A DNA stretch of 64,000 nucleotides from Anarhynchus alexandrinus (GCA_008711295.1 VUYV01000036.1:3355188-3419187), one strand, 5' to 3'; numbered from the stretch's first letter, positions 13,601 to 28,600 are shown. Made by a program: numbers and translations. Notes: generated by a model not told the origin, from the sequence alone.

Positions 13601-16600
13601 GCAACAATTTCAAAGCAGTTCAGCCCAGTTTTTATACCATATATTTGATCAAAAGGTTCCGTGCAATTGTTTAACCACTGCAGAATATTTTTATAAACAC
13701 ATTATCATATCTGTCTCTCTCTCTCTAAAATTCTCTTTTGTTTATCTTTGGGTATGATTGCAGACAAGTGCCAAAGTTGCTGATACGCTGAACCACTACA
13801 GCTGGGATCCCAACTCCAGGGCTTAATGTGGTATGAAAGAATAGATGCAACTAATAGGCATCTAGGGAGATTTAATAGTCTGGAGTAAGTAGCAGACTTT
13901 TTCAGTAGGAGGCCAATATTTACCCTGAAAGAATGTCTTCAATTACTCCTTTGCAGAAAACAGTGACAAAGCATCTGAATGACTCTGCCCTTATTCGGAC
14001 TACTCATATGTCAGTTTCTGATGAAGATCTACAGCATAGAAGCCCAAACTTACAAAACTGCTTTCACACTGAAGTGAATGAAACTACAGTAACCTATAAC
14101 ATCTATATATGTGATCTATCTTATAGACCTAAGGAGCTATATGATCTTGTTGAAGAACCTGATTTTAATCATCTGAAAGCAGAAATATGCCTGTCCTTCT
14201 GTAAGTTGTGGAAACCAAGGAATACCTCAAAGCGCCTTTTCCAAGTCCTTACAATTACATTTCTCACATTTACATTTCTCGCCCTAAATTTGGAGAGAGT
14301 TCAAGATGTCTAGAAATGCTATCTGCCATTGCTGAAGGTGACTTCAGAGCTCTTCCACATCCTGGGCTCACGTGAGTCTCAGAAACACAGGTGAAAAACA
14401 AGAGGGCAAAGGACCACCTACAGAGAAGATAAATGTTCCCCTTGGCATGCTCTGAAGCAGAAGGCATACCCAAGGCTTTTCACCAGGAAACATTCGCAGC
14501 TGAAGCACGAGGTGCACAGCTCAGTATGACAATGCTGCGTCCAACACGCAACCTGAAAAGTTAGGGAATATAGTCTCAAGCCAGACTCATAGGCCCTTTT
14601 TGCCCAGCAACACAGGCTTTGTAGAACTTGCTACTCTTCCTTACCATTTAAACCTACATTCCTATATATGCTATTTTTTGTACAAATTGTATTCCTGTAT
14701 ATATGAAATGTGTATATTTTATGCCCAAACATTACAAGCATTATAAAGCAAAATATACTGATTGTAAATTCATAGTAAGCTATACCACGTATACAAATCG
14801 CAGTGGGTTATACCCTAACTTAGAAAACATCACATATGCAACTGATTACTTTCCTCCTTATTGTTTAACAATACATTAAGTTTCTAATGTAATAAACTCA
14901 TGGAGGGAAACACTCCAAACGTGGGGTTTTTTTAAAGCAATCTTAGATGTTAACAAAAAGTATGGGGTCATTTCCACAAATTAAAAAAGGCATCTAGAGA
15001 GACATTGGAGTAATTCTGAAAACAAAATAGTTTAGACTATAGAAGAACAAAAGGATTAAATTCATTTCTTAACTTCACCCTCAGGGGTAAATTGTACACT
15101 GCTGGATTTTCAAACTTTCAAGTAAAAATGGTTTCTGGAGAATAGAGAAAAGCTTTTTCAACTCATTTAGTGCTTCAATCAGCCTCTTCAAATAATAAGC
15201 AAGAATTAACACATTAGGAAAATACTAGAACCTCAGGGGAACCAGGCTGGTTCTTAAATTGCATTTTATTTAGTAGAACTAATTTCTTTCAGATTAATAC
15301 TAACAAACATTTGTAAATAACGAAGGATAGCCTGTACAGCTTGGTACCAAGCAATATGATGAAATGTGACATTTTACTGTGACCAGCATTTGTAGTTAAT
15401 TTAAAAGCTAGTTTAAACTAATGCAATCCAAAGTACTATATAAATTTTCTGGATGCCAGCACAGCTTACAAGATGTGGTTTCAATAACATGGAAACCTCC
15501 TGGAGATAATGAAGATCTTCCAAATTTCATGGCCCATCAAAAAGCTACGCAATAATGAGGACAAAGTACATTATTAAGACCAACTGCCAACAGAGGCACT
15601 AGGTTAAGCTGTTTCTCTAAAACCTACTCCCCTTTCTTATCTTAGTTAACAGCCTTTCAGGGGTTTGAGGACCCACATATGGAAAGAATAGAAAGAGGTT
15701 TCTCTCCTTGGAAAGAAAGTAAGCACAGATATTTATCATACTTGCTTGGAAAATCTGATTAATTATTTTTCTATGGGCATCACTTCTTCTTAATTCAAGA
15801 TCTTTTGTTATTAATATTTTATATAATCAAGGCGACCCTCTAATGCTGTTTTTTATTATACTTGCCAAAATACTAAAACTGGTAGTCCAGGTTTAAGATG
15901 CCAATATCGCAAAGAATGCAAGCTTGCATATAACCAAGGCTGTTACAGCAAAACAAAATTCAGTAATTATTATGTAAAAAAACAAACGGTCCCATTTTTT
16001 TTTCTTTTCCTTTTTTTTAAATATACAGTGCTCATTTAGAAAATATAACCAAGCCCCTTGAGATAAGATATTACCTGAGTAGATGAAAATCCCCCAAGGT
16101 GATTTCTTTGGTGACTTAACCATTTCATAATAGGGATCCCCTCTGCTAATCTATCTTGATGAAAGTGCGAGAGCAGAGCATATGCTGCAAGTTCAATATC
16201 GATGGACCGTGGCTGCCATGAATCAGAAATTTCAGAAGCAGGTGTTATCCAGAAACGAAATTCTCCTGCAAATGGAATCAATAATAACCTCAGATCCACA
16301 GATTTTGGACTTCTGGGAAAGACTTAAGGGAACCCTTTTAATAATGCTTACGTATGGGATCTAGCATGTTCTTTAAAATTGTGTTAATATTTAGGTGCAT
16401 GTCCCGTAAAGGACAAACTTAAGCACTTCCTCAGCAGTGACTGAATCTAGATACAAAAAAAGCTGGAGTGCAAATAGTCACTTCCATTGACTTCAATGAA
16501 CTTTATATTGATCCTTTTGCTGTCAGCCCAAAGTGTTCACATAAAGGAGCCCTTGTGAAAAGGCCACCTCGTTGCTGGGGTGCTCCTTTCTCTTCAGAAC

Positions 16601-19600
16601 TAGAGAAGGCACCGTAGGCTGCCCACTAGGCTTATTCTTGAGGGAAGCCTTCCAAAAAAGTGACTTCCTCCCTTCCCAAAAGTCTGAAAGGCCTCAGTAA
16701 ACACAGAGGGACACCCAAGAGGCTCCATTTCTAGGCTACAGCATGAATTCCTTCAGATTTTTCAAGAGGACAGTTACTATTTAGAGCCAAAATTTTCCAT
16801 ATATTATACTCCATCTGGTCTGTTCTTCCCCCAAAATGGGGAACAAAAAAAATCAGTCATGCTGAACTCGGAAGAGGTTAAACATAATGAGATGATGGGA
16901 CCCTACAGAAAATGCAACAGACCTCTGTATTGTCTTACAGGAAGTCCAACCTTCAACTCTTCATTCCGATACTGATTTTAACTAATTGCCCCCCACCCCA
17001 CCCCTTTGGAATAGCTAACCTCATCCATCTCTCTTTAACCAGGCTGACCTCACAAGTGCACATAATACACGTGAAAACTGACAAGTAATATTCTTCAACA
17101 GCACCATGGTACTCCCGTCAGGAACACGATAATTTAAACCGAAAGGCCTAGCTTTGTTGTGAATTGTCTTTCGTTTATGGATACTTTTTATTAAGGTTGT
17201 CTTGGAAGTTCTTAACTTGTTCTCTATGTGATACTCAAAACAGATTTGAATTCAGAAGGATTCTCTTCATCTCTAATTCTATATACATCTGTAGATATAT
17301 GATAGGTATTTTTAAATCTGACAAAAATCCATCCATACAACTGTATAAGATAGTTGTGCAATACCTTGGTGTTCTGCTCTCTGGTTCAGTATATTCAGAG
17401 CTTCCTTTGCTTTTGAACTTTTTGCCCAGGACAATGCATATGTCACAAGTGCCAAAGTGTAATTATCTGAAATGCCTTCTTCTAATTTATCTTCTAGAAA
17501 GTTTGTAGCACTCTTGATGACATAAGCATGCTGCAAATGAAGATCAGATTGAAGAACGTACAGTGAATAAAATATATATTGAAGTATTATAATTTAAAAG
17601 AAAAATTTGTACAGAAACAGAAACGTTACTACCACCAAACAACAACCAAGAAATACAGAAAAACTATTTCAGAGTCACAGGCACGAATCTCAAAGGCAAG
17701 CCTTTTGATCTGGCACTGTCTTTTATGAACTCGAGTAATCTCAATGAAATCAACTGGAATGACTTAACATCTCTAGGGATAGATCTCCCCCATAAATTTC
17801 TTTTTAAGTTCTTGGACTGGAGCCATGACGATATTCTTGCTAAAAGCAACTGTGTTTAGATTTTGCAAAGGCACATAAACTTGAAGGGCTTAACAGCACA
17901 ACTTTGTATTGTCTCGGGTAGATAAGGGAAGCTTAACAAAATCAGGTTAACATTTGTCTCTGTTCAGATGTCCCTCTATTTCCTTAAACTACCAAACGTT
18001 TGCCAGGTACTATGACAATTAATGAAGTGTTCCAGTGACTATGAATTGTGTTAATGAACTCCAATACCTGTTTCTCTGGGAACCCTAGGAGGGATGACAT
18101 GATGTAAGCTGTGAGAGTGACTGGATTATTGGTGCCTCCTTGAAGATCACTGTGTAACACTTTCCCAGGCTCATGAAATTCTCCATTTAATTTCTGATGC
18201 CGGACAATCCATTTAGCTGTATCCCTGAGTACATCTTGGTCAATATCTATGAATGGACGAGCTTGAAGGAAACATCTTAATACAAAAGCTGATAACCTTA
18301 GGGAAAAGGTTAATCAAATATGACAAAATTAGCAACATATTACAGCTTCTTCTGTTTAAGATGATGTAAGAATACTGTGATGCATACGTTGTTCTACACA
18401 CACTTCCCAAGCACAGAGGAAAATGCATGCCTCACCCAGACAAGCAAATAGACTAAGATTAATCCACCAAAAAATGAAGCTATGTCCTTGTTCCTAAAGA
18501 CCACCACTTGTGCAGCTGTTATGTTTCAAAAACAAATACAGAGTATAGACTCCAAGTGTGCCAGCACATGCATATCTTTATTCAAATGTAGCTCTCCTGC
18601 CTTCTGCTGCTAGCCTGAAGTGGCAAAAATCAGAGTTTCTGAAGTTATGCAGTTATGAATATGATGTTAATTATCATGATTGTTCCTGTAATGATATCAC
18701 TGAAACAACCTTTGTTGGTTTATTATTAATAATCCCAAGTTCTGCTTTGACCCCCTCCTTTGCCAAACGTGCATTCCTGTAACCTATCACTGCACTATTT
18801 AAAAAACAGAGTTGCAAGTACAGATAAATTATCTTCATTTTCCAATCCATCAACACTGAGTCTAAGGCAAATCCTGCTGATATCAATGAAAGATGCTCAC
18901 TGACTCCAGAAGGAGCGACTCAGTCAAAGGCACAGTAACTGGATGGTTCTATTTAAAGACAGCAGTGTGTACTGAAATACATAAGTATATTTAAACTAAC
19001 TGAACATGGGTTAGCTGAACAACGTGCTGGAACTTGTCTCTGTTATCTATTTAGCTTCCAATACTATGCTCACTATGTTTCTCAACGTGAAATTCAGCAC
19101 TGAGAAGGCATTTTTGGCTGTATGCACAGTCTCAGAAAAGGGAGGTGTGAGAGAGGTAAGAAGGACAAATTTTTACCACCAGTAATTCTGTTCACACCCT
19201 AGGAAATCACAGAACCATAGAATGGCTAGAGTAGGAAGGGACCTTAAAGATCACCTAGTTCCAAATGCTCTGCGATGGGCAGGAACACCTTCCACGAGAC
19301 CAGGTTGCCCAAAGACCCATCCAGCCTGGCCTTGAGCACCTCCAGAGATGGGGCATCTACCTCTCTGGGCAACCTGTTCCAGTGCCTCACCACCCTCACA
19401 GTAAAGAATCTATTTCTAATATGTAATTGAAATCCGCCCTCTTCCAGTTTAAAACCATTACCCCTCGTCCTATCGCTGCACTCCCTGATAAAGAGTCCCT
19501 CCCCATCTTTCCTGTAGGCCCCCTTTAAGCACTGGAAGGCTGCTATAAGGTCTCCCCAGAGCCTTCTCTTCTCCAGGCTGAACAACCCCAACTCTCCCAG

Positions 19601-22600
19601 TCTGTCTTCACAGGAGAGTTGCTTCAGCCCCCTCATTATCTTCATGGCTCGGCTCTGGACTCACTCCAACAGGTCCATGAAATGGACCATGAAATGGACC
19701 ATGAAACACCTCAGTCGGTCTTCAGCTTCTCGTATGGAGAGAGCTGAAAATCTGTTTGAAGCAATGATGATCACATAGCCCTAAACGTTTTCAGTCAACT
19801 GCAAGAATAAGTCATTTAATTATTATTCTTCATTCCTTTGAGGAAAGCAACAGAAAAACTTTCAGACCAAGCTATTCCCCCGGCTAAAATAATTCATCAT
19901 TCATCTTTTGCAAAATTAAAAAGCCTTGCCCTAATAATGGCTTTGACAGCATGTTATCCAGCAGAATGACCTTAGAGTTGGCCTAAACACCTAATGAAAA
20001 CCAGGCAGAAGGTTAATACAGCTGGAAATTTTTACCAGCTTCACAAAAAATTTTTAGTCGCAGGGAAAATATCTAAAATACTCAAATTCCACAGTGAATC
20101 TGGCAGAAATACTTACCATGTGCTCCCAGAAGGATCTTCATTTCCAAAGGCACTAAAAGAGCCATCATCCCTCTGGAAAAGCAGCTCTCTCTGGTAGCCT
20201 GAAGTGGAAAAGCAGAGACAGGTACTGAACACTTTCCTCTCACGCGGGTTCCAGCACAAACTTTCTGCTGCTGTGAAGCGACGCACTTTCTAAGGCTGAG
20301 AAGGGCAGAACTTCAGCTCGTACTTCATAAAAAAATCTCCCAGATATGTAGAAACACACAAAACTGCGCAGAAAGTGACGAGAAAGCGGGCAGCAGTAAC
20401 ACGAAGGATCCATCTACAAAAGCAGAACCAGAAATTCCTGCTCCTGCTCATCTGCCACCCAAACACGACAGCGCACTGCAGAGAGACACACTCCCACATA
20501 ACTCGGTGGCTCCAGGAGCACAGCAGCGAGCGCAGAGCAGAGCAGCAGCTATAGTTCAGTGCTTCGTCGCTTTGGGGAGCTGGAGTTGTGCACCTACAGA
20601 AACAATCTTCCTAGCAGAAGGAAGGACAAGCAAAAATGAAGTATTTTCCAACTGGAAGGGCAAGGGTACAGCAAAGCTACAAATGCTGTTGAAAAGCAGA
20701 CTCTTTCAGCAACTTGCTTTTGCCAAATGAAAAGGACTAGCTAGCAGCAAAAGCATGCTGGAAGAGGCATGTTCTGAAACGAGTGAAAAATTTCAAAAGA
20801 CTTGAAGACCCTGAAATCTTGAGAAGGATCCATTTAAAATGTATCTGAAGATTTTTCAGTATCCAGAACAAGTGCAGCTTTCTCCTGACGCTGAACATCT
20901 ATAATAAAAGGGCCCCAAGGGCTCACTAGTTGCTCATGACCACCAGCAGCACCCTTAGTCAACAGCTGGCTTCAGTGCAGAACCAATATTCATTAATGTT
21001 AAAAATTAAGAGCCTCCTATGATATGCTACTCACTGTAGTTTCTGATATCTAAAGCCTTCCTTCCCTTACATTTTGCTTGCCACTTGCGTATCCAGAACA
21101 AAAATTGTATCTATTTACAGCATTTCACAAGGCATCTTTTCTTCCTTCCCCCCACGTTGCCTTTTCTTTGGCTTTATTATTTTGGCTATTATAGTTAAGA
21201 AAGTATATTCATTGGTCTAAAACCTGACAGATATAGACACAATACTGAACCAGCCGCGTAGGAGGAAAACCCTCAGGCAACCATCATTAAGTCCTACACT
21301 AATGAATGAATTTACAAATACACTCCATGAGGTCCATCCAACCACAACCATTCCACTGCAAAACGTTCCTTGCTTTCACTGATACAGGATTAATCACTCA
21401 CTCACTATCCTGAATATAGACACATAGTGAGTGAACCACAGCTTAAATTACAGGGGAACAAATGGCCTGGTCCCTCAATCTAAGTGACAGCGTAAGATAA
21501 AATCCTAGTCAGGGTCTCTCTATAATAAAAGAGATATAAAGATGTGAATGTGAACTGCTACATTTTACCAGTGTACCTCCCATATAAACTCTTATCCCAG
21601 TGGCATTAGGTTTAGTTTTTGTCTCTTTAGAAGAGCTTGAAATTACAATTTCCACTTAAACATAGTTTTATGTATTTGGCACGAAAGTGGTTAATTACAT
21701 GACTAAAACTGGTGAATCTTTCCCATACAAACAAATCTGTCATGTCAGTTAATGATCTTGAGAAGTCAAGCACTCTTGAGTGGGAGGAAAAAAGAAGGAA
21801 TAAGTGGCATTTCTCACCAGAGAAAGCAAAAGTCACTGCCAAAGTTTAAGCCTCCAAATAGTATGCTATGAGGAACACGAATATATGCATATATACAAAT
21901 AGATTGCTTCCTCTTCAAAAGTATTTGACTGCAGGGCCTGAAAACTGAGGTCTTCTGCTTCACAGGCAATATGCAGCAGTATTATAATCACCACCCTGCT
22001 GGTTGCATAAAAGCACAAAACTAAGCCCAGCAGCCTGACTAACAAGGACTTCTGAGCAGTCCTTACACAGGGATAAATTTATCTCAGAATTTGTTAAGAC
22101 TGGGAGGGATCAGAAAGATGAGCAGAACCAGAGGGAGGACGGAGTGATCACTCAGCTATTTCCTACGGCCTGCTTGCTTTCTTCTCAATGCCAACCCCGT
22201 TGCAGTCACGCGAAAGTCTCCAAACACGAGTGTATCTCACACGGGGAAGGCTGCAGAAATGCTGGAGCAGGAGACTTGGGGGCTGTGAAGCACCGTGTTC
22301 GTTCCAACGGACACTCAGTCAGACATGAAAAACGATACTTCAAATGTCAACACATACAAGTGGAAAGACGAGGAAAAGAAGGATCCTATTATGAAGATGT
22401 ACACTAGTACTCCCAGAGGACTGGCTGGAACCCAAGAGATGTAGGCTGAGTGAGGCTGAAAGAGGAGTGCATCAGGATGGAAAGGACTTCAGAAATATGT
22501 GAAAGACTAAAGGGTCTCACGTTTCAAACAGCTTGGAAAAACTGCTCAAACTCGTCGCTTGCTTTGGGCCAAGCACCAAAGTTTTCAGACCAACCAGGAT

Positions 22601-25600
22601 TGTTTTTTTATTTCTGAAGAAGTGAGTTCAAGACGGGATCTGTCATTCCCACAACTGAAGGAATTTTTTTTTTTAAAAGGCAAATTTTCTTTTGCTTTGC
22701 CTTTGTTCTAGGTAAATAAAAACTGCTAAAAGAAAGATCATATAGCAGTCCCTGCTAGCTATATGATCCCTTCTTCTCACAAGCATTTAGCCTTGTAATT
22801 AATTATATTTACTTCAGATTATGAGGTCACTTTTTCAAAAATCTAGTGAATTCTGACATGTGAAAGGAAGTCTGTTTAAAATTAAACTTTGTGTCAATCC
22901 TTTCAAAAACTGAGCTTATAAAAGTTACATCTCAAACTAAAGATACATTTCAACTTTAGGACTACATTTAAAAAAAAGCCCAGTGCAATAACTGAAATCA
23001 ATTGTTAAAATAAAGCAAAAAAAAAAAAAAAGAAATGGTTTTTAGATTGTGGTTCTTTTCTATCTTAGGGTTACAAATATTTCAGCATACTTACTGTTTT
23101 GGCTACTACAGTGTTAAAAACATATACCTACATTCAGAACCCAATCAACAAGTTAAGTAACACAATGCTTTGTATATAGTGGCATAACTTTCACTTGATT
23201 TTAAATAACTTTAATAAATCTGTTACTGGAAAACTTCAGAAAATATGGTAGCACAAGTCAGGCTTCAAAGAGTGGTAGATTGCTTACAAACTTCAGAGCA
23301 GCTGTTTACATAACACCTCTCTTCCTCCTCCCTTGCTTTTCAACTAAACCATGTAGTAGGAAGGGTTTAAAAAAAATCATTTAACTGCTTTTAAAAGAAA
23401 ATTGGGATCTTGATGAAAGGAAAATGTAATTTGAGCTGTGTTTTTTCCAAGGGAAATGTCAACAACTTTAAAAAAAATCAAACACACTAAAAAAAGAAAA
23501 AAATAAAGACTTATAGAAAGTAAAGGAAATTTGAAAATATCATCATGGTGCCTTAGTAGGGGTGTAGCTCGTATGAGGACAATCTCATTCCTCTCCCCGA
23601 ACCAGACTCTCAGCATGCAGACTGACATGTGGCGAGTGTGGTACATGGCAGTTAGACGCTGTCTGATCCAAAAGGCACAGAGAAGCATAGTGCAACTATG
23701 TTCTCCACACTTTGTGATGCCCTGGAGTATTTCCCGATTAAAATATACAACAATTTCCAACTAAAATTTTCCAGCTTTTAATTTCCAGCACAGACTTCAC
23801 TTCTGGCCAACTCTAAAACTTGGGTGGGTGAAAGCCAGCCACCAGAGCAAACGCCATTCCTTGAGCTGTACAAGGACACGGCAGGATGGGGATGGTGTCA
23901 CTGAAGACAGACACATACGTGGGATGAATATGGCTCATGCTGTCCACTGACTGACTTTCAACCTCTGTGCCTAAAGCAGAGGTCAGAAATGTTTGCTCAT
24001 ACACAGTTTTATCAAAGGAGAGATAACAACCACCAAGGAAAACCATATAAATCACCTTCTAAACCACAGTTTTCCTGTGAAAATTAACTGCATTTTTTTT
24101 CTAAGCAAACTTGCCCTTGTTTGACCTGTAAAGAGCAAAATTGTTTGCTCTTTAATTCTCTAAGAAGAAAGAGGGGAAAAAAAAAGAGGAAGATGGGCTC
24201 TTCTTCCAGTTCTCATGACACCAACAGGGCAGTACGTCAAAAACCAAATGCACAGTCACAGATATCTTTTACTAGTAAGAGTTTTTAAAAATCTTAACAT
24301 CTTTCTTTTAAGCATACAGACCTTTTCTCATGAATGATACAGCTTTTGATTTAATATCCTCTCTCAGCTGCCTGGTTTTAGTCAGGTATTGCAAAACATA
24401 AACATTTGGAGCAAAATTTATCATATTCTGTTCACCACAGCCATAAGGCATCTTAATCAATGACGACAAACCATTGATAGAAGGCCCAAGTAAATCACCT
24501 GAAAGATAAAATTTAATGAAAATAAATTAAAGCCTATTGCAAATAAATGCATATGTAACACATAAAGGGTGGCATCACCTAAGAAAATATGATACATTGG
24601 GAACGTTTGTACTGAACACCACTAATCGGGCAGAAAACTGCATTAAACATGCATTCTTCATCTTCTTATAAGCTTTGTGTCCACTGACCCATCTCCCCAC
24701 AGATGTTTCCAACTACAGAATAATTTCAAACAGTCGCCATTAAAAAAAAAAAAAAAGATATTTCATCCAGGAAAATGTTTCAGTAATGGTACATATTTGA
24801 AACTTCCTGTATTTCTTCTTCTCTCACCCACAGTTATCAAAGCCTAGGTATCACAAGGAACAACAATCAGTAGAGTTTTAGGGTTTGTTCTGCAGACAAG
24901 AAGAATTAAAACAGGACACTAGCTAACTATGCAGAACCTTCCTTATTAAAATCCAACTCCCTCTCTAAAAAAGGATAGTCAATACCATAATATCATAAAT
25001 TAAATAAACAAAAGGAATAACACACTCCATCCATTAAGTCTTCCTATGCTTAGTCCAGTGCATGACGATAAATTATTTTGAATTAATGAGTCAACCTATT
25101 AATATTGCAATTGAATAAAAATTAATGCAGTTCCCTAAAATTCTATAAAGTCACAGCCATACTGGGCAAAATTTTGTAAGGGTGCTCCAGAAGAGATTCT
25201 GAGAAAAGCTGTGGCATATCCTACTAGGGTAGTCCAGGTTATTACACATCAGCCACCCTGCCCTATTTGACACTCTGCTACTTCTGCTTACTACTGCCAA
25301 CTGCTCTGTTCTATAAAAACCACCTATGCTTGCAGTGCAGAAGATGCCAGCAGCTGCATTATGGACACATATATATATCTCAGATACTGAGTTCAACAAA
25401 AGCCCAGCTGGCAGGAAACTATAAAAAAAAAAAAAAAGACAATACAGCTGACCAGCAAATAATAAAGACAAAAACAAAATAAAATAGTCCTTACCAACAG
25501 CAGTGACCTGCACTCTCTCACTGCCACTTACAACATCAGGCGGAAAAGTGAAATCCAAAGTTTTTGACACTGGTTGGGGTTTACTCCCAGTTAAATCCAA

Positions 25601-28600
25601 AAGGACTGTCTGAGAATATGTCTGTTCCAATCCTTCAGCCTATCAAAATGAAGATGGCATTATTGTAATCTCCATCAGTGTGTTGCTTTTAGGACAGGGG
25701 TTGTGTGCTTACTGTACTAAGGGATCTAAAACACCTCAGGTATTTTGTGCTGCTTGCTAACACATCAAGAACCTGAGTTACCAGACCATCCAAACTGACA
25801 CAGAAATGTTTTTCTTATGAAGACCTACCTCTACTATTTTCTTCTTGAGACCATGTGTTAATTACAAAAATACACGCACAAAGTCAATGACAGCATCTCT
25901 GATTCCAGTGAGCTCCATGCCAAGCACAGAGCTCCATAGCCGAGCACATGCCACGGCCAGAGGTGACACCTTTTATGATATTTGCAATCTTACAGCCTGT
26001 CATACAAGCAGGAGTTAAACTGAAGTTAGGTATGTGACCATAAAGGTTTCATTTCCTCACGCTTGCAAAATCTCTGGAGGAAAATTGTCCTTGAAGCAGA
26101 GCAAATAAATGAGTTTCTTTCCTCAGCCTAGACCTTAGTCCAACAAGCTTTTATTCTCTTCTGCACAACAACTGAACTTCAACAGAAAGGGCAGTAAGTG
26201 GCTCCACTTGAAAACAGCTCACAACCCTGCAGGAGAGTGGACTAAGGAGAAGCTGAGACAGATGGAACTGTTCAGCCTGGAGAAGAGAAGGCTCAGGGGG
26301 ATCTCATCAATGCGTATAAATACCTGACGGGAGGGTGTAAAGAAGATGGAGCTAGGCTCTTCTCAATGGTGCCCAGAAGCAGAATAGAAGGCAAAACACA
26401 AATTGAAATAAAGGGATTTCCTTTTAAACTTAAAAAAAGTACTTTTTTTAACTGTGAGGGTGTTCAAACGCTGGAATAAGCTACCCAGAGAGGCTGTGAA
26501 GCCCCAGTCCTTGGGGATATTAAAAACCTGACTGTACATGGTTCTGAGCATGCTGCTGTAGTTGATCCTGTTGTGAGCAGGAAGGTTGGACGGCACCCTT
26601 CCAGCCTCAACCACTCTCTGATTCTATGATCTTAAGCATTTATTTTAGATGAGGTGTACAAGCACCTACCACCTTGCACTGAAAGGGAGCCTAACACGAA
26701 TCAGACTTAGATGTCCAGTTAGGCAACTCTTATCAGTTTCTGATTCATCAGAAAGTCTGGGGGCTAAATTACCACCACTAGCAAAATACAGAAATGTTCA
26801 TATAAAATAGGCTTTGAACTAAAGCCAGGTATATGGCAAAACTGATTGAACTTATCCATTTGGTCCACTCTCCAGAATATTAAGCTAGCCGTAGCACCAG
26901 GGGTTTGCTGATGCACAAATAGGTTTCACCTTGCTTTCAGCAGCATTTGAAACATGGTCTGTTGTAGAACAGATCTATGTGTTCATTCCTGGAAGGGGAT
27001 ATAAAGCATTTAAAAAGCGAAATTATTTTAAAAAAAGTTTTTTCTACTTAAAGCTACCTAACCCAGCACCAATGTTACAGAGCAAGAGGCAAACAAGTAA
27101 ATTGGTTTGCCTTTTTGCTGCTCTCTGTTGTCTATTTTAGCGAACAATTTATTGCGGGAACAAGCCAAGCTGCAGACTGTTTACCTTTACTAAAACTTTC
27201 TGAATGACAGCATCAGAAGCAGCAGATGATATTGCTGTCACTTTGATGGGAATTTCTCCCAGCTGTCTCGGCTTGATTGGGAATTGAACAGTTTTCCCGT
27301 CTTCACTTGGTACAGATATAGACTGTTGATTTCCTGTAGCATTTATTTCATTGGATGTGAGAATAATTTCAAAAGCATCATTCATATCCAGGATCACAGT
27401 AACCTGTAAATACAGTAACATTTGCAATACAAAGTGTTAATTTGGAAAAATTGCTTTCAAAAGCTGCCACCGTTTTTGTGTTTAGAGAAATAGCTTTATG
27501 GTCTGCCCACTGAAGAAAGTATTAAAGTTTAAAGAGAAAGATTAATATTAAAATATTAAAATATTAAAATATTAAAGAGAAAGATGTGGTCTCCATCAGT
27601 GATGAAAGCCCTGCAGTGCCTAGTAACATTCAAGTACAAAGAGACTGTTATTTTACCTCAACTTCTTCTTTCAAATAATTAAAGATGTTCACTTCCAAAA
27701 TGAACTGCTCTCCTCTGACGACGGAGTATGGAAGGTTCAGGAAAATGAAGAAAGGTTGAAAAGCTTCTAGCTGCAAAACAAAATGAGCAGTGAACCCCTT
27801 CAATCAGATATTAGCAATAAAATGACTATACAACTTGTCTTCTGATCACTTTTAAATTCAGGTGACAGAGTGTTTACTTGTACCCTACAGTTAAGAAAAT
27901 GCATTACTGCAGGGCTGAAGCAGAAGCCAAAGATGCTTCTGGTCATTAGCACCTTTGTGGGAACTCAGCGGTGCCATTCAGATGAGAGCTGCTGACAGCT
28001 TTGACGGGGCAAGTTCCAACAGAGGCACCTGAAGTGGGACTAAGAGTCTACCATTCGGCAAGTTTGGAAGCTGTGATCTGTCCTGAGATCCCATTAAGGC
28101 AACTGTGAACTGTTTTGAGTACACAAGTAATGGATGACTAAGAATCTGTCAGTTGCCCTATCTCCATGTCAATACAGAAATGCATATTGGAATACACAAT
28201 AACTAACTTTTCCAAATGCAGTAACTCGCCAACACCTTAGAATGAGGTGTTATTTTGTAAGATTAATTTCAGCATAAGTTCTTTAGTTATAATTCTAAAA
28301 ATACATCTTTTCTTAATTAAAAGAAAAACTGCAGAAATATACCAGCAAGCAGTTACTTTTATCTGCGAACAGAGGTTTTTGGATGAAGTCTTGGCTCTAA
28401 GAAGTCAGTGGTAAGCTCTCATCAAGCTGAATGGGATCAAAATTTCACTGCTTATGAACATCTGTACAATAAGAATGGCTGAAGCATGATGTCCTTTATT
28501 ATTGAAATGTCAGCTAAAAATGGTTTTAATTTGGTTTTCATTAAAAAAATTCTTCCAAGTGTTTTGAGTTTCAGATCCAAACCCCCCTCAGATTTCTTTC

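Larger units (their letters stand above)
18297..20116. other. CD109 intron 22 (1.8 kb)
   Basis: Holds the CR1 copy at 19206-19680 and its junction tandem repeat; the rest shows nothing recognisable. Confidence 0.7.

Noticed and set aside
13933..14313. 126-codon plus-strand open frame in CD109 intron 25
   Set aside because: No recognisable domain, promoter or splice context; consistent with chance.
23560..23640. tRNA-like GGGGTGTAGCTC
   Set aside because: No matching B box, anticodon arm or acceptor pairing follows.
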